Assembly (NCBI GenBank): GCA_051453625.1
Contig: JBOZIK010000001.1
Span: forward strand, 43,355,998 to 43,386,513
Length of the DNA: 30,516 nucleotides
Direction: 5' to 3'
Origin: Welwitschia mirabilis
Taxonomy: Eukaryota; Gnetophyta; Gnetopsida; Welwitschiales
The position numbers and the translations under genes were made by a program. This document shows positions 10,153 through 20,567 of this stretch, piece after piece. Each line of letters starts with the position of its first letter. Position 1 is the stretch's first letter. The notes under the pieces were generated by a model. That model searched no databases. It saw only the letters and a list, made by a program, of their open reading frames with translations, and was not told where the DNA came from.

Positions 10153-10600
10153 GTCCTCAGTGGCAATGCAAACCTAATTATAATTATTATAATCATCAAG
10201 GAAATAGTGAAAATAATAACTTGAATCCTATTAAGAATCTAATTATAAAAATGTAAAAGATAGCAATATTTTTTGGTTATCTCATTTAGTTTTTGGAAGT
10301 CTATACATATATATCATTTATTACCATTTTTAGGTACTACTATCAAGGGGCTAACACACTCATTATTAGTAATGGAGCAAATGATTTCAATATCTATAAG
10401 TCTTATGATTTCATATTTTAGGACTAGAGTGAGTCTATTGGAGTTACCTCTAGTTTTAGCATTTTCTTTGAGGTAGATTTTATGTTTCATAATGGAAGTG
10501 GATATGGCTATCAAATCATTATAGGACCAAGTAAATGCATGAACCTTTGATTCAAAAGAGAGATAAGACTAGATTCTTATTAAGAGGAAAGATTTTTGTT
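10153..10600 (-). pseudogene. Reverse transcriptase, N-terminal part, Ty3/gypsy (broken)
   Basis: On the minus strand 10314-10514 encodes HKIYLKENAK, then EIIRLIDIEIICSITN and VSPLIVVPKNG, the start of an Athila/Tat-type RT (family pattern: KEVLKLLDAGIIYPI...WVSPVQVVPKK). It continues as ICIDFQKLNEITKK, matching the RT motif CIDYRKLN, and after a frameshift as FLDDYNNYN, matching FLDGYSGYNQ. Upstream, HAFTWSYNDL (about 10520-10550) corresponds to the FAWSYEDM motif. About 20 residues usually found between VVPKK and the CIDYRKLN motif are missing. The catalytic YxDD box would lie beyond the gap. It is part of pol of element B-C, downstream of protease. Assignment to gypsy RT is firm; the copy is dead. 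Confidence 0.8.
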
Positions 10601-11089
10601 GATAATCAATGGTTTGTTCAGATCTCTATTCAAAAAATGTATTTCAATCCACTGTCTAAGGGTTTTAGGTTCAGGTTTAGGTTTAGACTTTTGGTTTTAG
10701 GAAAATTCTCAAAAAAATTAATTATTTTCTTAGCTTATCATTTGGACATTGGTAGTGGATGACTGCCCTCAAAATAAGAAATCTTAAGCTTACTAATTTC
10801 TTACACTTTAGCACAGTTTATAGACTTAGGTTCACTACTCCCCAAATTAGAAAACTTAAGTGGTAGATGGTTATATTTAAGTTGATCGTTAAGCACATAA
10901 AGGTAGTCTACTTTTGATTTATTGTTAAACAAGATTAACTCATGAAACATGGACTGTCTTTCCTCAAGTGGACGGTGCTGTAAAAATAGGATTGGATTAA
11001 TTTCCTCCTCTAAACTTAAATCATTACCTAAATTATTTTTTGCTGCATCAAACACTATTATCAAAAATTGTTTATTTTCAAAATGGGTT
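10601..11089 (-). pseudogene. Pol linker between protease and reverse transcriptase (broken)
   Basis: On the minus strand an open frame of 87 codons (10801-11064) starts in the middle of pol and encodes an acidic, charged stretch including NLGNDLSLEEEINPILF. It sits where Athila/Tat elements have the poorly conserved linker leading into RT. A short leucine/asparagine-rich repeat (10661-10700) follows, then LKPL and GLKYIF, which fits the family pattern of a PL...LKYAFL motif just before RT. No enzyme motif is present in it. Confidence 0.55.
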
Positions 11090-11467
11090 CATCAATCTGG
11101 TTCTTTTATCTATACTGCAATGAGCTATTACATAGAAAGCTCTACCTAGAAGTAAGTGATATTCACCATGAAGCTCAACTTCTAAAACAACTACATCGAT
11201 GGATTAGAAGAATTCCTCTATCTGACTGACTAAGTTCTTGATCACACCTAACCATTTCTTTATAAACGTGTCTGTTAACCCCAAAATAATGCATGCGGTT
11301 TCTGTTCTTTCTTCCAAATCAAGATGTTGACAAATGTGCAATGACATAATGTTGATACTAGCTTCAATATCTGTCAAGGATTTCTTTATTATATGGTTTC
11401 CATTTAAAGTGACACTCACAGTTACCACATCTGGATCTTTAAACTTTGGACATTTTTGGCATACCAT
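11090..11467 (-). pseudogene. Retropepsin-type aspartic protease of gypsy pol (broken)
   Basis: The 87-codon minus-strand frame 11204-11467 reads like an Athila protease: KFKDPDVVTVSVTLN (family: KCKDPG...IPCTIG), then SLTDIEASINIMSL at residues 30-43, corresponding to the active-site LLDLGASINLMP, then LGVIKNLVSQIEEFF. After one stop the same frame continues with VVVLEVELHGEYHLLLGRAF (about 11136-11195), matching the family's VVLDME...LILGRPFL. The catalytic Asp (residue 33) is kept, but the invariant Gly of D-T/L-G is Glu, a G-to-A change, so the enzyme would be inactive even without the stop. It lies between gag and RT as expected. Confidence 0.8.
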
Positions 11468-11719
11468 GTTGCTAATAGATTAAGCTAGGAAAACTTTACT
11501 AGGTATGTTCATTTTTATTTCCTTTTTATTAAGTATTTCTATAGCTTAGAGTATCTTGGATTTTCTTGTAAAATTTTCTAATAAGATAAGTTAATGCTTA
11601 TATTTTGCATTAAGGCTTCAAATAATTATCAAAAATGGGTTTGTGTTAAGCCTATTAATCCATGAGGTAGTAGGTTTCTTCTGTGAAGGATCTTTCTTTT
11701 TATTGCTAAGTGAGAAAGA

Positions 11720-13224
11720 AAAGGAATTGTTTTCTAGTATTTATATGTCCTCTTCCTCATCATTCTTGTTACTTTGTGAAGTTGAAGTCTTATGAATAGA
11801 ATGAGTTGTGTTACTTCAACTTCTTATCATCACCTTACAATTTTTTTTTACTTCATTAGGGTTTGGTAAAGGTTGAGTGGTAAGAGACCCTAGTGGTATT
11901 TGGTTGACAAGCATGGTTTATTGTACAATACTTACAACATTTAATATGTTGGTGTTTATCTTTTCTTAGGTTTTTCTCAACTCCTCAATAGAATTCTTAA
12001 GAGGATCACTATGGTTTTGAGAGTTGGAAGAGCTTGCCAAGTTGTTTAAGTTGTTGGATTAAAAGTTTAAGTGCTTAAATCTATTTCTCAAAGGTTGGGA
12101 GCTAGGATGATGTGTTTGAAAATTTCTAGAATTTGATTATTCACTCATCCTATGTTGAAAGTTGTGATTTTGGACTTATCTTTGGTTGTGATTTTGAATG
12201 TAGTTCAAAGGTATTTGGTTAAAGGCATAAAATTCCTCATAGATGTTCTTTTTATAGGTAGCAAGCAAGGGATAATATTCTATAATATGATAGCTATCTT
12301 TACACAAATCACATGTTAAAACTACAACTTCACTCTTTTCAGTTGCTACTTTAGCATTAAGAATCATAGGGACATATTTCTCTAAGGTAGAAGTGAAATC
12401 CTTAATGATACTAGTTGGTTTATTTTCGGTTTTGGTCTCATTCTTCTCATGTTTTACCTCTTTTATATGCTTAATGATTTGGTCTACTGTTTAATTTTCT
12501 CTAGATGAGGGTTTATATCAATTTTATCTTACTTCCACCAAATCCTCTAATACCTTTTAAGCATCTTCTAGGATTTGGTTTAATAAGTTACCTCTACATA
12601 AAAAATTTATAGGTTACTTGATATGAATGTTTAACCCACTATAAAAATAGTCAACTAACTCTACCTATAACAAGGCATCTATAGGATTTGAATGTAAAGT
12701 AACAAAGAATTTCTTATATATAGAGGCATAATCTTTGTTAGGCATTTGCTAGAAGTTGGTGACTTTTTTCTTACATTTTTAGATAGTGGTTTCATTCATG
12801 AATCTCTTAATGAAGGATTATTAAACTTGGCTTTAGGATTTAAGAATTTTATGAGAAATCATTCTAAACTAATGTTTTGCTTTATCTCTCAAAGTAATAG
12901 AAAAGATAACCATGTAGGTTCTATTATTTATTCATTTCTTATCATTTCCAAAAGTAAGGACAAGAGGTTCTATATTGGCGATGTGTTGTAAAGGATCCTT
13001 ATCAGGTTCTCTACTAAAGATAGAATAAGTGTTTAAGTTATAGAATTCTACATCATCACTGGAAGGTAAATCAAAAGGAGTTTGGATTTCACGTTTTTTA
13101 TTTGCTATAATATCTCTAAGAGTAACATAGGTACTAGTTTGAGAAGGATTAGAAGTAGGGGTTCTAATGACAAGAGGTGGATTTAGAGAGATAAGTTATT
13201 TAAGCTTTTGGTTAAGGTTGACAT
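11720..13224 (-). pseudogene. Gag of Athila-like element B-C (broken)
   Basis: Minus-strand gag is readable along most of its length. In order: PPLVIRTPTSNPSQTSTYVT and IIANKKREIQTPFDLP (about 13065-13185); DPLQHIANIEPLVL and YMVIFSITLRDKAKH (about 12860-13000), the Retrotrans_gag core; SFIKRFMNE (about 12800); VELVDYFYSGLNIHIK (12610-12660); a CCHC-type zinc knuckle CDLCKDSYHIIEYYPL (about 12265-12313) in which the last Cys is Tyr; and a C-terminal GSLTTQPLPNPNEVKK (about 11870-11930), matching the family's GxLPSxTxxNPKE stretch. An ATG lies at 13222-13224, but a one-base frame change is needed to reach the core, so the start is uncertain. Stops are mostly TAA and TAG. The same core occurs on the other strand at 30129-30516, from a related element. 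Confidence 0.8.
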
Positions 13225-13849
13225 GATAGCAAAATCAGACTCTACAGAAATAAAAGTGGAAATTACAAGAAATTGAAAATCTTGCATACCTTCATTTTTT
13301 TACCTATTTCTATTTCAAGATTTATCAAACCTTATCTAATATTTTTAGTAATCAATAGCTGCTCTCTATACTATTTTTCTTTTTTACCAAATTTAATCAG
13401 TCATGCTCGATCTTGGATCTTTGAAAGTATTATTACTATCATTGTCCAGACGATATTTTGAATGACAAAAATACATAAACCCAAGAAAAGAAAAAGTAAA
13501 AAATAGAAATGAAAAACTGACTCTTAATAGGAAAACTTAGAAGATAGACTATCTTTTACCTGAGTCATCTAAACAAATAAGGAAATGATGGAACTAACTT
13601 GAAAAAAATCTAAAACAAAAATGCATAGCATAGAGGCTATCATTGCCACTCATCATTTAGATGATATAGTAGATGATGAACTTTTATTTCAAAATATAAA
13701 AAAGGACTTTGATTTGAAAAATAGAAAACTAACTATACAAAAATAGGAAACTATGCTACTATAGGTATTGTTACACCACTATTGTAGTAAGAATCCAAAC
13801 TAAAACACTTAATAAAGCAATGATAACTCTTGAAATCTAAGAAGCCTTT
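13225..13849 (-). other. Untranslated leader of element B-C
   Basis: Non-coding stretch between PBS and gag on the minus strand. It holds two degenerate copies of the palindromic module: ATTGTCCAGACGAT (13441-13454) and TCATTTAGATGAtatagtagatgatga (13653-13679). The small plus-strand open frame at 13273-13461 is not a gene. Confidence 0.55.
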
Positions 13850-13865
13850 CCTGGAAATGATACTA
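13850..13865 (-). other. Decayed tRNA-Asp primer binding site of element B-C
   Basis: On the minus strand, three bases after the LTR end, the sequence reads TAGTATCATTTCCAGG. The plant tRNA-Asp complement is TGGCGCCGTTGCCGGG. Nine of 16 positions agree, and six of the seven differences are C-to-T or G-to-A transitions. Athila/Tat elements are known to use tRNA-Asp. This marks LTR C as the 5' LTR. Confidence 0.65.
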
Positions 13866-13868
13866 AGA

Positions 13869-14955
13869 TGTTACGGTGTGTATTTACATAATTTATTTTT
13901 CCTAAGTAGAATCATATTAATCATAAATAACATGCATAAATACAACACACTAAAATAGATGGGAGTAACCCAAATGTCATAATCCGTCAATAGCCCAAAA
14001 TATGGAAATAAGAGAGTTTCTTTAAAGAGAGAAAAACTATAGCCTAATCTATAAAAATAACTTATAATGCATTAAAATGAAATAAAACATACTTGTGCAA
14101 GGCTAATCTAGGAAAAGAAAATAATAATGCACCTAAACTATTTAAGCACAACCTTGAAAAGGTTGCCCTCATAACCTCTATCACAAAATAAACTGTCATC
14201 GAATCTCAAGCAACATAAGCTTTGAGGGAGAATATCATTCATACATTAAAGCATAAAAATGAATGTTTTATATTAGAAATCATATTACATTTATGTTACA
14301 ATGTAGCCGCACCTCAATGGAGGAAATGCTATCCAACACCAAGGAAACATTTCTCTAAAACTATAGGATGGTTCTCTAGTCCTTCAATCTCTTGTCATAA
14401 GAATATCAGATGCAAACAAAGACAAGGAGGAGTCAAGGAAGATACCTCTATTTATTAACTCAAAACATAAAATGGTACATATAGAAAGATGCAGGTAAAT
14501 TCTAATGGCCGCGTAAAAAGAAAACAGAATACAAGTGGTGAAAGTTAGGTGAACATTTAATGTGGGCATTATAACAGGGTCATTTATATGATCATCTAGC
14601 TAATAAAGGAGATGATGTTACCTCATGATCAAATCTGCATTGGATACTAGTTAGTTCTTAGTTATCATCCAGTTAGCATAGTCATCCATCCTATCATCCA
14701 GACGATGAGGTGGACAATGTCCTTAAATAAATCTTTAATTAGTGTATCAGCCTTATTATTTGTAGGAAGTTATAATTATAAATATAGATTATTCATATTT
14801 TCTTAAAATGCTTGTAATTTATCATGGAAATTGCATATTTTCATCCTTTTTATCCTAGCTCTCCATTATCATGAAAACTAAGCATTTACTTGTCTATTTA
14901 CCTACAAAATAACTCAAAAAAAACTATCAAATATATGTAAGTTGGTAGCACAACA
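13869..14955 (-). mobile_element. LTR C: 5' LTR of element B-C
   Basis: On the minus strand it starts TGTTGTGCTACCAAC at 14955 and ends ACACACCGTAACA at 13869. It aligns end to end with LTR A and with the sequenced part of LTR B. The decayed tRNA-Asp PBS, leader and gag follow inward, which fixes it as the 5' LTR. It carries two palindromic modules: TCATCTAGCTAATAAAGG then AGATGATG (14588-14616), and TCATCCAGACGATGAGGTGG then ACAATG (14695-14720). A TATA-like box lies at 14447-14460. The right flank aataa (14956-14960) is one transition away from the aacaa flanking LTR A. Confidence 0.8.
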
Positions 14956-15730
14956 AATAATCATGACACAAGGAAGTACACACTACCATATAACTATAAT
15001 TTGTAGGAATACCAAATTACAGATTAAGTCCACTTAACATTCTTTGAATATGTAGATCAAATAAACCTAGTTCTTATGTATCAAGATGTACACAAGCATG
15101 AATAAGTTCAATATTCTCTTTACATGATAATATTTTAGATGAATTCAAAAAAATAGAAGGGTTATAGTATATTCCATCTTTAAAGGCCCTCGTTACTCTT
15201 AAATCTAGTACCTTTAAAGGCACTAGAGGACAAACTTGATAGCATAATAACTTTATTAACTTTTAAAATATTTTTGAAAAAGAAGGTGTCCATCAATAAG
15301 AGACTCTTTAAGGATTAGCAAGTTGTTTTTATTAATTATTTAGGGCTTCCTTTATCATCTTTCTCTCTTGTAAATATAAGCATTAGAGCCAATGCAAATA
15401 GAAGTAGTGGAGGCTTCCATGGTAAATACCCTTTGGAGGTGAGCATAAAGAAAAAGAATGAAAAAACATATGATGGAACTATTATTGTTGTTACTTATGG
15501 TATTTCTATCTAGATTATTATTTTAAAATTTCTCTACTTTGTTTGACCATGGAGTTAATAAATCATGATAAACAACATTGTTTAAATCTTTACAATGACA
15601 AGAATTAAATAAAATAAATGCAGTTTCCTAAACTTCTCTAGAATAAAATCAAGCAAGAGTAGTTTACTTATTTCTAGAGGACAAATTAGCTAGAAACCCT
15701 ATTTTCCTAGTCATACTTTCACTGCTTAAA
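14956..15730. other. Unclassified sequence right of LTR C
   Basis: AT-rich DNA without a protein-like frame. It is probably older body sequence of the composite element into which the retroelement complex inserted. Nothing in it could be assigned. Confidence 0.3.
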
Positions 15731-16609
15731 TGTTTAAGACAATTAAGTCCATTGATGTGTCTTAAAATGATAAAGGATGAGATAACCCTTTTTACAAATA
15801 TAATACATATTAATTATTTGAAAATCATATAAAAACTTATATTAAGAAGATACATATGTATCACCACAAAAAAAGGGAAATGAGATAAAAAAGTAAATTA
15901 CCTATTAAATGAGAGGCACTGCAATAGAAGATGGACTTTTTAGGAAATAAGATTATTGTTAACTTCAAACTAATTTTGTACATTTGTCCATTAGCATCTG
16001 TTGTATTCTTCTTAATATAATAATTTATCAGTATTTAAATGAAAAAGTTTCTAAGACTTTGATTATAAAAAACTACTAAAGAATTGAAATAGGATAAAAC
16101 ATGAAACAAAACTTTGTTTACAAGTTGTTCAAACTATTAAATATTTTCAAAACATGCTTAGTATAATTTTCATTTTAATTGATTCATTTGTTATTAGCTA
16201 TACTATTAATTATATGATTCATTTGCATTCATATCTTAATGTTGGTATTACTCAAGCTTAGAGAAAATGTGCACTTTTTGTAAGATATCACAAAACAAAC
16301 ATACTTATGGGATGCAAAAAATAAAATTATAAATATATCCTTTAAAAGATTGATTTTTATTATATTGAATAGTTCCTAATGCTTAGTGATCAAGTTCAGT
16401 ATTAGAATCCATGATACTCTTGCTCTTGTAAAATTTAGTATCATTTAAAGAAAGAAATATAATGTCAGAGAAATCGTGGTGTAAAAACAACTCTTAAATT
16501 TTCAATTAGACATCCTTGTCATAAATCCAAAACACCCATGTTATAAAACCTTGTAGGATTCTCAACTAATTGGTCAACTCATATGAATGGGTAAAAAGGC
16601 ATTCATGAT
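15731..16609. repeat. Direct tandem repeat E, copy 1
   Basis: Starts TGTTTAAGACAATTAAGTCC and ends GGGTAAAAAGGCATTCATGAT at a gap. It aligns without large rearrangement to 16783-17655 in the same orientation, with a period of about 1.05 kb that includes a 169-N gap. The copies differ by many point changes and small indels, so the duplication is old. No coding frame, PBS or polypurine tract was recognised. Confidence 0.7.
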
Positions 16610-16782
16610 NNNNNNNNNNNNNNNNNNNNNNNNNNNNNNNNNNNNNNNNNNNNNNNNNNNNNNNNNNNNNNNNNNNNNNNNNNNNNNNNNNNNNNNNNNN
16701 NNNNNNNNNNNNNNNNNNNNNNNNNNNNNNNNNNNNNNNNNNNNNNNNNNNNNNNNNNNNNNNNNNNNNNNNNNNNNNTATA

Positions 16783-17655
16783 TGTTTAAGACAATCAAGT
16801 TCATTAATTAGGCTTGAAATGATAAAGGTTGAGATAACCATTTCTACAAATATAATACAGCTTACTTGTTTGAATATCCTCTAAATAACTTATACTAAGC
16901 AGATATGTATGTTAACCAAAAAAATAGGAAATGAGATGAAAATCAAATTATAAGAGGCACTGTAATAGAAGATGGACTTTCAAGACATAAAATTATTATC
17001 AACTTCAAACAAATTATTTGCATCTATCCATTGGCATATGTTATATGTTGCTCAATATAATAATTTATTAGTATTTAAATGAAAAGTTTTTTAAGACGTT
17101 GGTTGTAATGAACTACTATAGAATAAAAATAGGATAAAACTTCAAAAAAATTATGTTTATAAGCTATTTAAACTATTAAATCTTTTTAAAACATGCTTAG
17201 GATAACTCTCATTTCATTTGATTCATTTGTTATTAGTAGATTACTAATTATATGATTCATATGCATTTGCATTTTGATGTTGGTATTGCTTAAGCTTACA
17301 GAAAATGTGCACTCTTTGCAAGATATCAGAAATAAATATACTTGTGAAATGTAGAAAATAAAATTACAAACATATCCTCCAAAAGCTTAATTTTTATTAT
17401 TTTGAATAGTTTCTAATGCTTGGTGATCAAGTTCAGTATCAAAATATATGGTACTCTTGTTCTTGTAAAATTTAGTAGCCTTTAAAGAAAGAAATATAAT
17501 GTCAGAGNNNNNNNNNNTATGGTGTTAAAATAACTCTTAAATTTTCAATCAAATATCCTTGCCATAAATTCAAAACAACAAAGCTATAAAATTTTGTGGG
17601 ATTCTCTATTGATTGGTCAATCCCATATGGATGGGTAAAAAAGACACTAATGATG
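16783..17655. repeat. Direct tandem repeat E, copy 2
   Basis: Second copy of the unit at 15731-16609. It starts TGTTTAAGACAATCAAGTTC and ends GGGTAAAAAAGACACTAATG. A 10-N gap (17508-17517) falls at the same place as AAATCGTGGT in copy 1. The left neighbour of copy 2 is hidden in the gap 16610-16778, so true unit length and whether more copies exist are unknown. Confidence 0.7.
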
Positions 17656-19140
17656 ATATATATAATTTGATAATCACATATTTACAAGAGTTGTTTTATA
17701 AGTTCTCTTTGTAGAGTATAATACATCTTAAATGCACATTAAATGCTAAGATTATCCAAGTAATACTCTATATTTTCATGTACACTATTTAGCTATTTAT
17801 GTAATAACCTTATGTATTCTTCATGGTTCTTGAACTCCAAATTTAGACTACAAGTATCATGACTATACCTTTTATGCTGAAAGAATTTCAAGAAATAATA
17901 AGAATTATTTTAGAAAATATTTCAATATATATAAGCAGAAGCATAGAGTAGAAACAATTTTATAAGTAATATCATCCTCAACCTTCTCTGTTAATGAACC
18001 TAATACGTCCTTCAGATTCTTGAAATCAAAGAAATGTCAATCATTATACATAGTGTTTATTTAGAATAAGGTAAGTAAGGTTCTAGATCATGCCTACTGT
18101 TTAACATATTAACTTATTTAGATACATCAAAACACAAAATAAGATAAGGATCACATTCTTATGGGTATGCGTTTAATAAAACACAGAATCAATTAGTTAA
18201 ATAAATTATGCAAGCACCTTTGATTTGAATTTTTAAACACATGTTCAGGTTTTACTATTTGGTCTTCATAACATCTCTTGAAGATGCAATTAGCATAATG
18301 TTTTCATAGATTAAATAAATAATTAAGTCTTACAACTCCTTAGAAAAGTACTTGTAGAGGATGGAAGGTCATGTACTTTTTGAAGCATTAAAAATTAAAC
18401 AATAAAAAACTAAACATTAATTTTGGATAATATGGATAGTGGATTAAATACAGATATTTGAGTAATAGGTAAATAATACAACTTGGATATAGCTATACCC
18501 ATGCTACTATCACAGGTAGTAAATAATTTAAAGGATATAGTTAGAATAATTTATGGATCTGATATGAGAGCAAAATTAAGATTACATAAAAGTAGAGTCC
18601 ATAGATCTTTGAGCCATAGTAGATAACAAACTAAATTATGCTATTAAATGATACTATGGTTCATAACCCCTCTACCATGATAGTGCCTAATAATCAATAT
18701 TATAGCCAGTACATTTAGAAAATGTACTTTAAAAGATCATTTAAAACATCATGTTTTACCATTTCAACCATTTCTTTTGCAAGTTGTATGCCTGCAATTT
18801 TATATCTGCTTGTGTTATACTTCATCTTAATGATAGTATTTTATACCTATATAAGAATAACCATATACAAAATATCTTATGAAAGTCCCATATAGTACAA
18901 ACATTCAAAAGAAATTAAGAACCAAAAGACCAATCTAGATGTACATGAAGGAACTTATGTCTTACCTTCAAGATTGAAGAACTTCACTTTGATAAATTTA
19001 TGAGAAATAGGCTTTGAATAGACTTTAAGCATGTGAGTGATTTTTAAATAATCAATCTATGACTTGAACTCTACATTCTCCATGTCACCGACATATAGAA
19101 ATTATGGAAAAATATTATGTGGGCAATGGAGATATGAGAA
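17656..19140. other. Unclassified sequence before LTR D copy 2
   Basis: No domain could be recognised. The last 25 bases (GTGGGCAATGGAGATATGAGAA, ending at 19140; shown in part as GGGCAATGGAGATATGAGAA) are rather purine-rich and abut the LTR, so they could be an eroded polypurine tract, but no retroelement coding region lies upstream. Confidence 0.3.
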
Positions 19141-20567
19141 TGTTAGAATCGAATGATTTCATAAAGATGTGTTGCGATGCTAATTTATGGGAATTTAATG
19201 TTGTATTTTGAGTACTTTTGTAGGACATTCATATAAGTTTTGATACAATACTAATGGCTATGAAGATGTGATAGGATGATTAGCGAAACATGTGATATCT
19301 AGCATTTTTGACAATTTCTCAGGCTTAGTCTGATACTGCAGAATTAGAAGAAGGACTGTATGATGCAAAAAATAATTTACCTTGGAGAAAAGAATAAAAA
19401 AAGATTGTCATCCCAACAGTCATCCCCATGACACCTAGGATGACTAGACTTCTAATATGGACAGAAGCGTGCAGTGCTGATAGTGGCACATGATTCACAT
19501 GTTGATAGGGCATTGTCTGCATAGTCATCCAAACAATAAATAGGATGACAGCACTAAGACTATGCACAGGTAATCCATGGGGCTGATGGTAGTACATGGC
19601 ACACTGCCTAAGCTATTAAGGTGGCATCGTCCCCCTTGTCGTGTGGATGACATACTCGACAATAATTATTTTACACTGTAGAAATAAATTCTATTGTAAA
19701 TGGGATCAGATAACCCATGTGGGTCATTAGGGTTTCTGTTTCCTACATTTAGGCTTTTTTTCCAAATCCCTCTTTTGAAAATCTATAAATATTCTTCTCC
19801 TCCTTCATTTCCCTTCCATATTTTGTATCCAATACTTGTGATGGAAGCTTGAAGGGCGAGAGATCCATTCCATGCTGCAATAAAGGAGTCTTCCTGGTGT
19901 CAAGTTGGGTTCCTCTCATTGAGATGCTACTGTTTTGATGTTGTAAGTGGATGTTATTCTGATTTGATTAGATTAATACAATTTCTTCCTTCATCTCATT
20001 ATTGTGCATATTCCTTATGATTTAAGTTGATCTTAGTTAGTGATAAGCTTTGATTTATTTAGATCATAAGGAGAATATTTCTTAAGGTTGACCTTGTTTA
20101 GTAGAATAGATTTGCATTATTTATTTCTTTCTTTTCATACTGCATTTAAAGTCTTACTTTGGTAAATCTCATAGCTTATATTGATTAAGAACTAGTCAAT
20201 ACTCTTCTTCTTTGATATAAGTTATAGAGAAGTAGTCTTTGTGATAGAAAGACTGAGATCTAAGTAGGACCTATTAGATCTCCCATTTCTATCCCATTTC
20301 CATTACATCTGCATTCCATATCCATTCACTTGCATTCCATTTCTATTTAAGCATTGCATTTACTTTAATTATTTCCTTTGAATTTTTGTAAATATAAAAG
20401 AATTAAAATACATTAGCAAAATCAATTCTCTAACTCTAAGCCTAGTGTCTTCATTGGATTATGACATTTGGATGAACTACCATCTATACTAAAGTGTGTT
20501 TTCTACATTCTATATGATCTACAAGTTATCTAAGGGTTTTTAGATTGCATAAATTCACATCACAACA
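19141..20567 (+). mobile_element. LTR D copy 2, probably a solo LTR or orphan 3' LTR
   Basis: Starts TGTTAGAATCG and ends ATCACAACA. It aligns along its length with 79-1342, including CCCATGTGGGT (copy 1 at about 534-544), the TATA box (CTATAAATA, 19783-19791), GTGATGGAAG, GTAAGTGGATGTTA and the end. It is about 160 bases longer than copy 1, mostly in the U3 part that carries palindromic modules at 19407-19445, 19520-19550 and 19622-19660. No PBS follows it, and no gag/pol precedes it, so it is best read as a solo LTR. A clear 5-bp target duplication is not visible (gagaa versus agatg). The 90-codon minus-strand open frame at 19325-19597 lies in U3 and is not a gene. Confidence 0.7.
19783..19791 (+). 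promoter_or_regulatory. TATA box of LTR D copy 2
   Basis: CTATAAATA at the position aligned with 600-608 of copy 1, followed by a CTTCTCCTCC pyrimidine tract. Confidence 0.55.

Noticed and set aside
10661-10700. TTTAGG-like repeats suggesting an interstitial telomere
   Set aside because: Only a few imperfect units, and they lie in frame within the pol linker, where they encode a Leu/Asn run.
12746-12991. 81-codon plus-strand frame
   Set aside because: It lies antisense to the recognisable gag core of element B-C and has no features of its own.
18960-19110. Possible copia RNase H tail before LTR D copy 2
   Set aside because: Only a few residues resemble the motif, and the LTR family has a tRNA-Asp PBS with gypsy gag, which does not fit copia.
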